Source: Tetraselmis striata (Eukaryota; Chlorophyta; Chlorodendrophyceae; Chlorodendrales; Chlorodendraceae). From it: a stretch of DNA of 64,000 bases. How positions within the stretch are numbered: the first letter of the stretch is position 1; each line of letters opens with the position of its first letter. The notes under the pieces were generated by a model. That model was given only the letters and a program-made list of their open reading frames with translations. It was not told the DNA's origin and ran no database searches. The translations under genes were made by a program, and so were the position numbers. Positions 9,176-18,655 of this stretch are shown piece by piece. The stretch is taken from NCBI GenBank assembly GCA_006384855.1, contig VCJN01000608.1:62001-126000 (forward strand), read 5' to 3'.

Positions 9176-9718
9176 GTGTGCCATGTGCATGTGGTCCTGG
9201 GCTATGTCAGCATGATCAACCTCTTCCCCCTCGCGCCGTTCCACCTGTTTTTTTTTGGCTTGGGAAGGGACTTCTGGAGGAAATTTGTCACCGTGCAGGG
9301 CCACATTGGATTCCGAGCTATGAAGCAGGAAGACCGGCGCCAGGCTTTAGTCCCGATACCCAGCAACTTTGAACGCGGGTTGCGCCCTTCGTTTGCAGTG
9401 TCCAAGAATCGAAAGGTAAACCCCCCCCCCCCCCCCCCCCCGGGCGTGGGCGTGGGCGTGGGCGTGACGGCATTCCCCTCCATGACTGCAGGGTCAGGCA
9501 AGGTGACGGTGCAGTCCGGCTGGGTCATGGAGGACTGCTTGCACCACATGGAAACGTTTTCCATTCTTAACGCCGGTCCGCTGCTCGAGGAGGCCCGGGT
9601 GAAGGGGATCATGACCGAGAAGGAGCTTCGCGTCCCCAGGCGGTGCTTGGGCACATGTACAAGCGCATGCAAGGAGCTGCGTGGTTCGTCACGCGGTGGG
9701 GGTTGCAGAATGTGGTGA
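9176..9718 (+). CDS. Possible TNP2-like transposase fragment, copy B
   Basis: 180 aa. N-terminal part: N-L-F-P-L-A-P-F-H-L-F-F-F-G-L-G-R-D-F-W-R-K-F, loosely like the D-x-x-H-x-L-x-x-G-L segment of TNP2-type transposases. Then comes a Pro run plus G-V repeats encoded by poly-C and gggcgt units, then a helical stretch W-V-M-E-D-C-L-H-H-M-E-T-F-S-I-L-N-A-G. Copy C has the same frame with exactly three extra codons in the homopolymer/VNTR zone. The tail after E-K-E-L-R-V reads poorly; good coding resumes one frame away at about 9634. Transposase identity is weak inference. Confidence 0.4.
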   Translation: MCHVHVVLGYVSMINLFPLAPFHLFFFGLGRDFWRKFVTVQGHIGFRAMKQEDRRQALVPIPSNFERGLRPSFAVSKNRKVNPPPPPPPGVGVGVGVTAFPSMTAGSGKVTVQSGWVMEDCLHHMETFSILNAGPLLEEARVKGIMTEKELRVPRRCLGTCTSACKELRGSSRGGGCRMW

Positions 9719-10152
9719 CGGAGGAGGACGGCCCCGAGCGCAAGGCGCAGGTGGACGCGCTCACTAGGGAGGGGAGGACTCGATACCCAGCGCGGCGCCA
9801 AGGCGCGGCGGCCGGGGCAGCGCGGCGCCAAGGCGCGGCGGCCGGGGCAGCGCGGCGCCAAGGCGCGGCGGCCGGGGCAGCGCGGCGCCAAGGCGCGGCG
9901 GCCGGGGCAGCGCGGCGCCAAGACAGCGCATACATCGGAATCGGCGGAAAGGGATGCATTACAAGCTGTGGACGGCAGCCGCTGAAAACTATGCGGTCAT
10001 GCCGCAACAACCCCAGCACTGACTTCTGGATACCTCTGATCTGGCTGGCGGCGGCGGGCTGCGGGATGCAGGGCCGCATGACTGAGGTGGCGGTGCTGGT
10101 GAGCCCGGAGAGTCTGCATGCGGCGGAGGCGGCGCAGCCGCATAGGCACTAG
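9634..10152 (+). CDS. ORF with in-frame 30-bp VNTR, copy B
   Basis: Begins well as V-L-G-H-M-Y-K-R-M-Q-G-A-A-W-F-V-T-R-W, in the -1 frame relative to the preceding ORF. It could join by a 41-nt intron (9593-9633 region, gtgaag ... ccccag) or by a frameshift. It runs into a 10-residue repeat A-R-R-Q-G-A-A-A-G-A encoded by a 30-bp VNTR, then a nondescript tail with a stop at 10152. Copy C matches at 29447-29956. Likely the 3' part of the decayed transposase gene. Confidence 0.35.
   Translation, partial: PQAVLGHMYKRMQGAAWFVTRWGLQNVVTEEDGPERKAQVDALTREGRTRYPARRQGAAAGAARRQGAAAGAARRQGAAAGAARRQGAAAGAARRQDSAYIGIGGKGCITSCGRQPLKTMRSCRNNPSTDFWIPLIWLAAAGCGMQGRMTEVAVLVSPESLHAAEAAQPHRH
9787..9920 (+). repeat. 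30-bp VNTR, copy B
   Basis: About 4.5 near-perfect units containing gcgcggcgccaaggcgcg, each a whole number of codons. The same copy number is seen in C at 29593-29725. Confidence 0.9.
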
Positions 10153-10519
10153 ACAATGCTCTGAAGCGAGCCCCAATTGTCTGCCCAGCGCCTGCCCCAA
10201 TGTAACGCACCAGCTTGGCAGCAATTGGCAGCTCTTTTGCCCCCCCTCCACCCCACAGACACACTACCAATACCAGTTTCTCATCCCGGCGGGCAGTTGA
10301 TGCGTATACCCAGGCTTGTGCGTACGCGGTGCGGGGGGGGGGGGGGGGGGGGGGGATCACTATAGCTAAGCTAGTGATGTGAGATATGAGTGCAGCAACA
10401 GATATTGTGCAAGATATAATACGATGGCATGCAAGCGGGTCCCCGCTCTTCCACAATCAATGGCCCTGCTCCCTCTTGCCCCGCCCCCGGTGCCCTTTAG
10501 CTGCTCTCAGCATCCCGAG

Positions 10520-11040
10520 TGGGATGGGCGGGGCAGCGGTTGCTACCGAGTGAGGCGTAGCATCGTTTGCAGTAGCAACGCAGCCTTTCCGGTGTGACGC
10601 CGCCTGAATGTAACCCAGCAGTACGCGCAAAGTGCAAGTGCAAGCTGCTGATGGCGGGGATCCCGCGCGCGGGGGGGGGGGGGGGGGGGGGGGGGGCAGC
10701 GGCTGTGGGATAGGCGCGGCAGCGGTTGCTACAGAGTGAGGCGTCGCATCGTTTGCAGTAGCAACGCAGCCTTTCCGGTTGCATAGTGTGACGCAGCCTG
10801 GATGTAACCCAGCAGTACGCGCAAAGTGCAAGTGCAAGCTGCTGGTGGCGTGGATCCACGCGAGGTCGCAGGACGGTGCGCGAGGGGGGGGGGGGGGGGC
10901 AGCGGCTGTGGGATAGGCGGGGCAGCGGTTGCTACCGAGTGAGGCGTAGCATCGTTTGCAGTAGCAACGCAGCCTTTCCGGTTGCATAGTGTGACACCGC
11001 TTGGATGTAACCCAGCAGTACGCGCAAAGTGCAAGTGTTA
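10520..11040. repeat. Three-unit internal tandem repeat, copy B
   Basis: Inverse of the 1060-1680 array. Units contain gcagcggttgctac, agtagcaacgcagcctttcc, taacccagcagtacgcgc, and poly-G runs of different lengths (about 26, 15 and none). Copy C has a single unit. Confidence 0.85.
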
Positions 11041-11079
11041 CACGTCCGTGTGCCCCACCCAATGACATTGCGCCCGACC

Positions 11080-11721
11080 TCACTGACGGCATGTCTCGCT
11101 CTCCTTCAGCTCCTGGGCCGTCCGCCGCCTCACCCTGCGCACCCTTCCAGCCGCGCGTGCCTTCTCGGAAGCCTCACACACGGCGGCGCGAGTCGCGTCG
11201 TGGAACGCGTCCCTGACATGGCGGAACTCCGCCCTCACCGTGGCCGTGGTCGGGCAGGGGACTGCCCGCTGATGGGTCGCCATGCATGGGTACTTGGGGC
11301 CGCACAAAGCCGGGGTGCCGTCGCAGCAACACTCCCAGTCCGTCCGTTGGCCGCAGTCCACGCATGACGGGCGTCCGGCCAGGACACGCACATGATAGTG
11401 CATGTGGCCGCCTCCCGCCACTGCTCGTAGTGCTCCGGTCAACATGGCGACGAGCAAGTCGGCATGTCCCGCAGGTGGCTGCGGGGCGGGTGGCGCGAGC
11501 GCAGCCTCGCTCGCCTCGACAACCCCCTCAGCCCGATCAGTCGCCTCGACCACGGCCTCCTCCGCCTCCTGACGCGGCGCACCAGGCGCATCATCGTCGC
11601 CTGGCAGGGCGTCCCCCCCCGCAACGGCGCCGTCGGCGGTGGCCGACGCCGTCGTGGCGGGGTGTTGTGAGGAGGTGGCCCTAGACATAGGTGGGGCCGG
11701 CACCGCCATGTGTTGCTCCAC
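11080..11721 (-). CDS. Zinc-ribbon ORF, copy B
   Basis: 213 aa, antisense to the transposase ORFs. Carries C-V-D-C-G-Q-R-T-D-W-E-C, P-A-L-C-G and C-M-A-T-H, closely matching 251-1036 in copy A. A frame with M-H-I-I-F-E-A at 11972 lies upstream and is probably the true N-terminus, joined by an indel or intron in the proline/arginine-rich part. It is divergently arranged with the ORF at 12019; a poly-G run lies between them. Confidence 0.55.
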   Translation of the reverse strand: MEQHMAVPAPPMSRATSSQHPATTASATADGAVAGGDALPGDDDAPGAPRQEAEEAVVEATDRAEGVVEASEAALAPPAPQPPAGHADLLVAMLTGALRAVAGGGHMHYHVRVLAGRPSCVDCGQRTDWECCCDGTPALCGPKYPCMATHQRAVPCPTTATVRAEFRHVRDAFHDATRAAVCEASEKARAAGRVRRVRRRTAQELKESETCRQ

Positions 11722-12018
11722 ATGCGGTGCGGTTCCTGACGCGACAGCTCCGTCGCACCAGTACCGGCGCCGGCACCCCCACGCCTGCTGGGCTTACCAC
11801 CAACCGGCATGTTTCCTTTGGGAGGCGGTTCATCCGCGTCGGAGGTGAGCGGCGGTGCCGGTGTGGGTGTGGATACTGCCCGGCCATTAGGGCTCCCGCC
11901 GCCCGCCGCTCCGCCGACCCACGCCGCGGCGTGTGCTGCGCCCCGCATAGTCGCCTCGAATATAATATGCATGACGCGGGGACGGGGGGGGGGGGGGGGG
12001 GGGGTTCGTGCGTTTCGT

Positions 12019-12321
12019 ATGTCGGCGGAAAGGCGTGCGAAGCTGCGGCTGGCGAAGGTGGTGGAAGTAAGCGTGGCGGCGTCGGCGGCGTATTACCGTG
12101 CGTGCATGCGTGCGCAACCCCGCGGCAGCAAGCGCCGGACTCGGCGTGTGCCGGCGGCAGAGCTGCGAAGCCATGGACACGGTACGGGATGCCAAGTCTG
12201 GCTAATCAACTGCCGAGGCTGGCGGCTTAACCCCCATGTCCGGCGGTTGAGGGACGGAAAGTGCGTAGAAGTTGATCGGCAAAGCGGGCATATAAGCCTG
12301 GCTGTGCTAGGTTCCTATTAA
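12019..12321 (+). CDS. Small basic ORF, copy B
   Basis: 101 aa, beginning M-S-A-E-R-R-A-K-L-R-L-A-K, with R-G-S-K-R-R-T-R-R and C-Q-V-W-L. Copy C has the same ORF (31423-31713) with a 12-bp in-frame deletion; copy A contains its first 23 codons at the window edge. Frame preservation across an indel supports coding. No known domain; high Arg/Lys content suggests nucleic-acid binding. Confidence 0.5.
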   Translation: MSAERRAKLRLAKVVEVSVAASAAYYRACMRAQPRGSKRRTRRVPAAELRSHGHGTGCQVWLINCRGWRLNPHVRRLRDGKCVEVDRQSGHISLAVLGSY

Positions 12322-12729
12322 GTAATGGCGGTTTGTGCTGAGTAATTCGTAGGGGTGGACCATGCAGCGCAGGTAGGGGGCGGTATAAATGAGGCCGGGC
12401 ACATATACTGCTCCACGAAACGACACTGTCGCACGTGTAGTTGAATAGACGCCCCCCCCCCCCCCCCCCCCCCCCCGCCGGGTCGGCCCGCCGACCCGCC
12501 ACGGCATGTAATATCTGTCATGCATCGCCGGGGTATGTGTGAGTGGATGCCCCGCCGCCACATCCCCCCCCACCCCCCCCCCCCCCCCCCCCCCATTTAC
12601 ACTTGTGCACTCATTAAGTTTGGGCTGGTTTCGGAGCAGTACATGTACGTATGTATATACATTAAATGGAACGTAGGACCTGCGCGGAAAGAGGCGGGGC
12701 TGGCGGAGTGCGTTGGGGGTGCGTAGAGT

Positions 12730-13560
12730 AGCGTGTTGGTGAGATTCGGGGTGCATCGGACGCCGGATGCCCATCCACCCAGCGTAAAAGACGCGTACGT
12801 AATATTCACACTATATATATTCACACGCAAATGTGTGAAAACCGGACATTCCGTGCCGGATGGGTGGGAATACGGCGTCCGATGCAGCCAAAACCCCAGC
12901 AACACGCTATTCTATGCACCGCCAATGCACTCCGCCAGCACCGCCTCATTCTCTGTCGATTTCGAAAACGCCTTCACATTATCCACCGCTAAATGCAATT
13001 GCCACCGTGTAATGTTGTCACGATGTGCGCACACAACAACACTTACTACCGGTTCCGACGCGGATGGAGGCGAGGCTTGCGGAGTGCGTTGGCGGTGCGT
13101 AGAGTAGCGTGCTGCAAATAATTGGGGTGCATCGGACGCCGGATGCCCATCCACCCGGCGTAAAAGACGCGTAATATTCACACTTTATTAACACACAAAT
13201 GTGTGAAAACCGGACATTCCGTGCCGGATGGGTGGGAATACGGCGTCCGATGCAGCCAAAACCCCAGCAACACGCTATTCTATGCACCGCCAATGCACTC
13301 CGCCAGCACCGCCTCATTCTCTGTCGATTTCGAAAACGCCTTCACATTATCCACCGCTAATAATTGCAATTGCCACCGTGTAATGTTGTCACGATGTGCG
13401 CACACAACAACACTTACTACCGGTTCCGACGCGGATGGAGGCGGGGCTTGCGGAGTGCGTTGGCGGTGCGTAGAGTAGCGTGCTGCAAATAATTGGGGTG
13501 CATCGGACGCCGGATGCCCATCCACCCGGCGTAAAAGACGCGTAATATTCACACTTTATT
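12730..13560. repeat. 368-bp tandem repeat units, copy B (left part)
   Basis: Units begin at 12831 and 13199 (marker atgtgtgaaaaccggac). Each contains imperfect inverted arms: gtgcatcggacgccgg...catccaccc opposite ggatgggtgggaatacggcgtccg. The third unit is split by the Ty3 element and resumes at 20257. Copy C has three units at 32226, 32594 and 32964. Confidence 0.9.
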
Positions 13561-13971
13561 TGTTAGGCTCTAGCTTAAGCCTGTTCTTTAGGCCCTTTAG
13601 GATGCAGCGGAAGGATTTAGAAAGTATGGCCAATCTCTTCTGGTTACAGGGGTTCCTGGGTTATAGTTCTGTCTCTGAATTCTGCTTAGTAGACTAGTCC
13701 GAGGCGGTATTTATACCCGCCGAGGTCATAGTCATACCTGTGCTATGTTAGCCGGGTGTCATGGGATACCCGTGCTGTGTTAGCCACGTAAGGCTTGAGT
13801 CAGAGAACTCTAGAGAATTCCAGAACAGTCTTCGGCCTTATACTACTAATATTTACGCCCGCAATACTAATATGTACAGCGACTCCGCGGATGCGTAGTC
13901 GTACTACCTTTGCGGGGTTATACCTGCTAGTATAGCAGAACATTATGGCTATAGGGAAATGGAGTATAACA
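13561..13971 (-). repeat. 3' LTR of Ty3 element
   Basis: 411 bp, plus-strand ends tgttaggctc...gagtataaca. No difference found against 19846-20256. Confidence 0.95.
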
Positions 13972-13986
13972 CTCTCTCCCCCTTAA
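13972..13986 (-). promoter_or_regulatory. Polypurine tract of Ty3 element
   Basis: Minus strand reads AAGGGGGAGAGAG directly before the 3' LTR, the expected position for plus-strand DNA priming. Confidence 0.85.
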
Positions 13987-14059
13987 GCACAAGCGTCCTC
14001 GCTGTGCAGGTGTCACAGAACTACAGGAAACTACAGTCTTGGTCTTGATTTTTTGAAGT

Positions 14060-17000
14060 TCAGGCGGAAGGTACTCGGCTTGGGTAGCGATTCCGGAACC
14101 GAATGAAGTCTGGGCTCTCAGTAAACTGTCGGTATGGTTTAGACAGTAAGAACGACCGGAAAATGTCCAGGTGCTTGACTCCGCGTAGGGGCTCCCAGGT
14201 GTCTTCGCTTGGTACGTTGTACGGGAACGCCCATCGCACTCGAAACAGTAGTCCAGTGCCATTGTTGTTGAAGGCAACATCGAGTATGTCCTGAACATGG
14301 AATCGGTTTGCGTCATGGACAATCGGTACTCGTTCAGACTTCGCCGGTTGGTCAGGGTCGTCATACCACTTTTCCAGCATACTCGCGTGCACCACGTCGT
14401 GGACTCGTACGCCCGCAGGTAGTTGCAATCGGAAAGCAACTGGCGAGATCTGCTCTGTAATGACGAAGGGGCCCACGTAGCGATCGCGTAGCTTAGCACA
14501 GGGTTGCTGAATAAACTTCAGATGAGACGCTTTCAGCTTAACTCTGTCGCCGGTCTTGAATGGTACGGGTAGTCGTTTACGATTAGCTGCAGTCTGCATA
14601 CGAGTTTGAGCCTCCAGTACGCAATCATGCGCGAAGCGATGAAGCTCCTGTACATACTTGACGTGTTCCGGAAGAGCTCGAGTCGGCTCGGTTGCGAGTT
14701 GAGTAGTAGCAGGTGTAATCGGCTCGAATCCCAAAGTCGCCTTGAAAGGGGACATAGTAGTCGAAGTCGACTGAGCAGCGTTGATCGCAAACTCCACGTT
14801 GGTGAGGTGGTTGACCCAATCATCGTGCAGGGGGTGCACGTAGCAGCGTAGCACTTGCTCCCAAGTTTGGTTAGTGCGTTCCGTCTGGCCATCGGTTGCT
14901 GGATGAAAAGCTGTAGAGATGTTCAGCTTAGTACCCATGGTCTTGAACATATCTTGCCAGAATTCCGACATAAATCTGGGGTCTCGGTCAGAGATGAGTT
15001 TAGCCGGTAGGCCGAAATGACGAAAAACTGAGCGATGCATAATCTCCGCCAGGCCTTCAGCAGTAACTGTCTTCGTAGTTGGCTCAACAATTACTCGCTT
15101 TGACAGTAGACATACGAAAATCACTACTGAGTCATACCCCTGGCACTCCGGAAGATCTGTGATTAAATCCAGGGATATTACCTCAAATGGTCGTGACGGT
15201 ACGTCATGGGGCTGAAGTAAGCCGTATGGCTTATGCCGGGCCGCCTTAGTACGTTGACAGGTAGGGCAGCGTCGCACGTAGTTAGTGACAGTCTGTTTCA
15301 TACGGGGCCACCAGTACAGTTCCACAGTACGCGCCAGTAGTCGTCGTCCTCCTGGGTGTCCAGCAGTAGGCGCGTCATGTAGTTCGTACAGTGCTCGTTG
15401 TCGCAGGTCCGCCACATTTGGTACGTAAAGTCGTGAGCCGTAGGCGTACAGTAGACCATTACTGTGACGTACTAGCCAGGATGGTAAAGCCTTCCGCGAT
15501 TTCAGGTACTCGTCGGAGTCATATGCGGTCTTGATTTCGTCATAAAACTTGTTGTCCGCCTGTAGTCGCGACTCCATAGCAAATAAAACTGAATTTATTT
15601 CGCAGTCAGCCTCGTCTTCTGACCAGTTGTTCAGCAGATCTAGCTTCTGTAGCGCATCCTTCAAGTCGGGTCGCCGAGAGAGGGCGTCCGCATGATTGGC
15701 AGCTCCTCGCTTGTAGACGATGTCCATATGTCGTTGGTAAGGCGCAAACACTTGCAGCCATCGTACTTGCCGCGTCGACAAATCGCGTTGGCGAAAGAAG
15801 TGCCGTAGCGTGTCATGGTCGGTGATGACCGTAAAGCCCGCCGCTCCATCAAGGTAGCATCGGAACTTGATGAGTGCATCACGAACCGCTAACAACTCTT
15901 GCTCATGTACCGGGTAGTGAACTTCGTGTTTGTTCATCTTGCGTGCATGGTACGCGACAGGTCGAAGTCCTGAGCCTTGATCTTGCAGCAGCACAGCTCC
16001 CACTGCAAATCCAGAAGCATCTGTGTACAATGTGTAACGGGCGTCCGCAGATGTGTCCGGTATACTCAGTACAGGTGCTCGTACCATTGCGTCCTTTAAT
16101 GCACGAAACGCCGCATCAGCACGAGGCGTCCACACAAACTCCGGTTGATTCTTCGTCAGGTCATGTAGTGGCGCCGCAATAGCCGCGAAGTTATGGATGA
16201 ACTTGCGGTAATAGCCAGCAAGGCCGAGAAAACCTCGTACGTCCTTTACTGTCTTCGGCACGGGCCACTGTTGAACTGCTTCCACCTTCCGGGGGTCCAT
16301 CTTGATCTGTCCTGCTTCGACGATATGGCCCAAAAACTCCACGCTAGTACGGCCGAACGAACACTTCGACAGCTTGATATGCAAGTGGTGTCGTTGCAAC
16401 TCCCGTAGCACCAATCTGATGTGCTCGAGATGCTCTTCAGCTGTCTTGCTGTAGATCAGCACGTCGTCCAGGTATACCACGCAGAATTTGCCGAGATATG
16501 GGCTCAAAACACGGTTCATCATAGTCTGGAATCCAGCTGGGGCGTTTGTCAAGCCGAAGGGTAACACACAGTACTCGTAGAGTCCATAGTGTGTCCGGAA
16601 CGCTGTTTTGTGGATGTCTTCCGGTTTAATTCGTACTTGATGGTAGCCTTTGTACAGGTCCAGAGTACTGAAAATAGTCGCACCATGCAATGAGTCCAAT
16701 AATTCGTCGATACGAGGAAGCGGGGTCCGGTCTTTCTTCGTAAGGTCATTCAATTTACGGTAGTCCACACACATACGCAGAGTGCCGTCTTTCTTACGCA
16801 CAAATAAAATTGGGGCGCCGTAGTTTGACTTGGACGGACGAATCCACCCTTTTGCCAACAATTCCTCCAGTTGTGACCGTACCTCCTGCAACTCCGCTGG
16901 TGACATACGGTACGTTCGTTCCTTGGGGGGTTCATCACTCTCCAGGTTGATCTCAAAGTCGAACTCGCGCTCCGGTGGCAGGTCAGTAGGCTCCGCGATG

Positions 17001-18655
17001 ATGTCTGCAAACTCCATAAGGGACTCCTTGAGCTCCTCGGTCCACTCGGTCGACTGGTCCGTGCGCAGCTCAGCTACCGCATCGAACACCTCGCGTACCG
17101 CAACAGCAAACAGTTCCTCGCCGCGACTCTTCCTCAGCTCCTTCGCCATCTTAGCCGCGTCCAGATGGTAAACCGTCGTAGGTACTGTATACTGTTCCGC
17201 TGTAGCAATGTGTTGTCCAGTCTTCCGGTGTTTGATAATTTTAGCAGTCCAGTCAATGTCAGGATTAACTGTTTCCAGCCAAGGTTGTCCGAGAATAATG
17301 TCGAATTTCTCCAGGTCTGTAACTATAGCGTCCAATTTATAGTCGAAAGCTCCTACGGTAAGTACTTCGCTCCTCAGCCGTTTGGTACTGGTACTCATAC
17401 TGCCGTTTGCCAGTTTTATACGGTGTTTTCCTCCGGATACTGTAGGGCACTGATGCAATTGCACCCATTCGGTACTCGCAAAATTTTCGGTTGCACCAGA
17501 GTCCACCAGTATTTTACAGTGTCGTCCTCGCAATTCGCCAGTAATAGTCAGCAGTCGGGTACCACTCGGTGAAGATACGTTGCACAAACGCGATGTGGAG
17601 TCTTCGCCAGGTAGTCGGACGTTACGGTTGACATATTCATCAATTTGTTCGCCGAAGCTTTCGTACCGTAGTGGGTAGCGTACTGTCTCCGTCTCCAGAT
17701 AACCCGTACTTCGTGCCTCCAATAATTTCTTCCAGGTTGTCCATAGTGCACGGTTCAAAGGGGTCTTCGTAGGTACAGTATTACGACGAACGCGATACAG
17801 GTATACAGGACACCGGTTGTCTCCCGTCCGCTGAGTGCCGAGGTACCGTAGATTGCTCTCCTGTACCCGGTACCCAGTTTGCTCGAGTAATCGTCGTACT
17901 GCTGTTGTCTCCGGCGTCGCGTCCGTGTCGCCGCGCTTGCCTTCTGGAAACCAAATCAGTCCGCTGTCTTCTACAGTCAGAAGCACTCGTCTTCCATCGG
18001 TTACTAGAACCTTCGAGTGCGTCCACTCAGGCTTCGGTGGGGTTCTCAGGTGCTGCGGTAGAAACCGTACGCCGGCGCCATCGTCAGCGTAGATCTGTGT
18101 CGCCCATCGAGTGGGGCCAACATCTTGTCTCGCACCTTCTATGCCATCGTTCGTTGGACACGTAAACACAGAAGTCTCCGCTGGCAACTCATCCACCAGA
18201 CGAAAATTTCTAAGTAGTCGAAACCACGGCTTACGCGACCATTTTGGGACCACAATAATTGCTCGTAGATGCGGATGCAATAACTTCTGTCGAAGGTAGT
18301 GGCCCAAAAATTCTTCAATTCGGTCATACGGGGCATTTAGCCAAATACGCCGATATTCTCCGAGATCCTGTTCCTGAAATGGGCGCGTCGGACAGCAAAA
18401 ACTACCAGAAACTTGAGAATTCAGGCCGTCATTATCGCAAGCTCCGTCCAGGTCGCAGGGTCCGTATTTCTTCGTGTACTCGTGAAATAATTCGCGATGT
18501 ACCATCCAGTCGCTGAAATCCTTGTGGAGGAAATCAGGCCTCAATGTCGTTTGAGGATACGAGGGCTGTACTTCTGTAGTCTCGCGAGCCGTTTTAGGGG
18601 ACAGTCCTTCACCCTGTCGCGCGCCGCGCGCGGCCGACTCACGTCTTAGTTTCCC
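14060..18655 (-). CDS. Ty3 Pol polyprotein with Dam-like and NUDIX-like N-terminal modules
   Basis: Residues are numbered from a TTG at 18544, but the frame is open up to 18679 and is entered by -1 frameshifting from gag. Residues 10-115 resemble a Dam-type N6-adenine methyltransferase fold (D-W near 12, I-W-L-N-A-P-Y at 67-73 in the place of the N-P-P-Y/F motif, then I-I-V-V-P-K-W). Residues 175-255 resemble NUDIX (W-F-P-E-G-K-R, then V-R-R-L-L-E-Q-T-G-Y), with some catalytic glutamates replaced. Protease D-S-G-A-T at 348-352. RT about 540-760 with Y-L-D-D at 691-694. RNase H about 836-955 (T-D-A-S-G). Integrase zinc finger and D1126, D1186, E1222. Chromodomain about 1416-1470 (F-R-V-R-W ... 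D-T-W-E-P). No stops. All polymerase and integrase catalytic motifs are present. Confidence 0.95.
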   Translation of the reverse strand, partial: GKLRRESAARGARQGEGLSPKTARETTEVQPSYPQTTLRPDFLHKDFSDWMVHRELFHEYTKKYGPCDLDGACDNDGLNSQVSGSFCCPTRPFQEQDLGEYRRIWLNAPYDRIEEFLGHYLRQKLLHPHLRAIIVVPKWSRKPWFRLLRNFRLVDELPAETSVFTCPTNDGIEGARQDVGPTRWATQIYADDGAGVRFLPQHLRTPPKPEWTHSKVLVTDGRRVLLTVEDSGLIWFPEGKRGDTDATPETTAVRRLLEQTGYRVQESNLRYLGTQRTGDNRCPVYLYRVRRNTVPTKTPLNRALWTTWKKLLEARSTGYLETETVRYPLRYESFGEQIDEYVNRNVRLPGEDSTSRLCNVSSPSGTRLLTITGELRGRHCKILVDSGATENFASTEWVQLHQCPTVSGGKHRIKLANGSMSTSTKRLRSEVLTVGAFDYKLDAIVTDLEKFDIILGQPWLETVNPDIDWTAKIIKHRKTGQHIATAEQYTVPTTVYHLDAAKMAKELRKSRGEELFAVAVREVFDAVAELRTDQSTEWTEELKESLMEFADIIAEPTDLPPEREFDFEINLESDEPPKERTYRMSPAELQEVRSQLEELLAKGWIRPSKSNYGAPILFVRKKDGTLRMCVDYRKLNDLTKKDRTPLPRIDELLDSLHGATIFSTLDLYKGYHQVRIKPEDIHKTAFRTHYGLYEYCVLPFGLTNAPAGFQTMMNRVLSPYLGKFCVVYLDDVLIYSKTAEEHLEHIRLVLRELQRHHLHIKLSKCSFGRTSVEFLGHIVEAGQIKMDPRKVEAVQQWPVPKTVKDVRGFLGLAGYYRKFIHNFAAIAAPLHDLTKNQPEFVWTPRADAAFRALKDAMVRAPVLSIPDTSADARYTLYTDASGFAVGAVLLQDQGSGLRPVAYHARKMNKHEVHYPVHEQELLAVRDALIKFRCYLDGAAGFTVITDHDTLRHFFRQRDLSTRQVRWLQVFAPYQRHMDIVYKRGAANHADALSRRPDLKDALQKLDLLNNWSEDEADCEINSVLFAMESRLQADNKFYDEIKTAYDSDEYLKSRKALPSWLVRHSNGLLYAYGSRLYVPNVADLRQRALYELHDAPTAGHPGGRRLLARTVELYWWPRMKQTVTNYVRRCPTCQRTKAARHKPYGLLQPHDVPSRPFEVISLDLITDLPECQGYDSVVIFVCLLSKRVIVEPTTKTVTAEGLAEIMHRSVFRHFGLPAKLISDRDPRFMSEFWQDMFKTMGTKLNISTAFHPATDGQTERTNQTWEQVLRCYVHPLHDDWVNHLTNVEFAINAAQSTSTTMSPFKATLGFEPITPATTQLATEPTRALPEHVKYVQELHRFAHDCVLEAQTRMQTAANRKRLPVPFKTGDRVKLKASHLKFIQQPCAKLRDRYVGPFVITEQISPVAFRLQLPAGVRVHDVVHASMLEKWYDDPDQPAKSERVPIVHDANRFHVQDILDVAFNNNGTGLLFRVRWAFPYNVPSEDTWEPLRGVKHLDIFRSFLLSKPYRQFTESPDFIRFRNRYPSRVPSA

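Noticed and set aside
9202-9921. Minus-strand 239-codon frame in copy B (and 28997-29725 in C)
   Set aside because: It is the complement of the VNTR and the plus-strand ORF; its repeats mirror the VNTR exactly.
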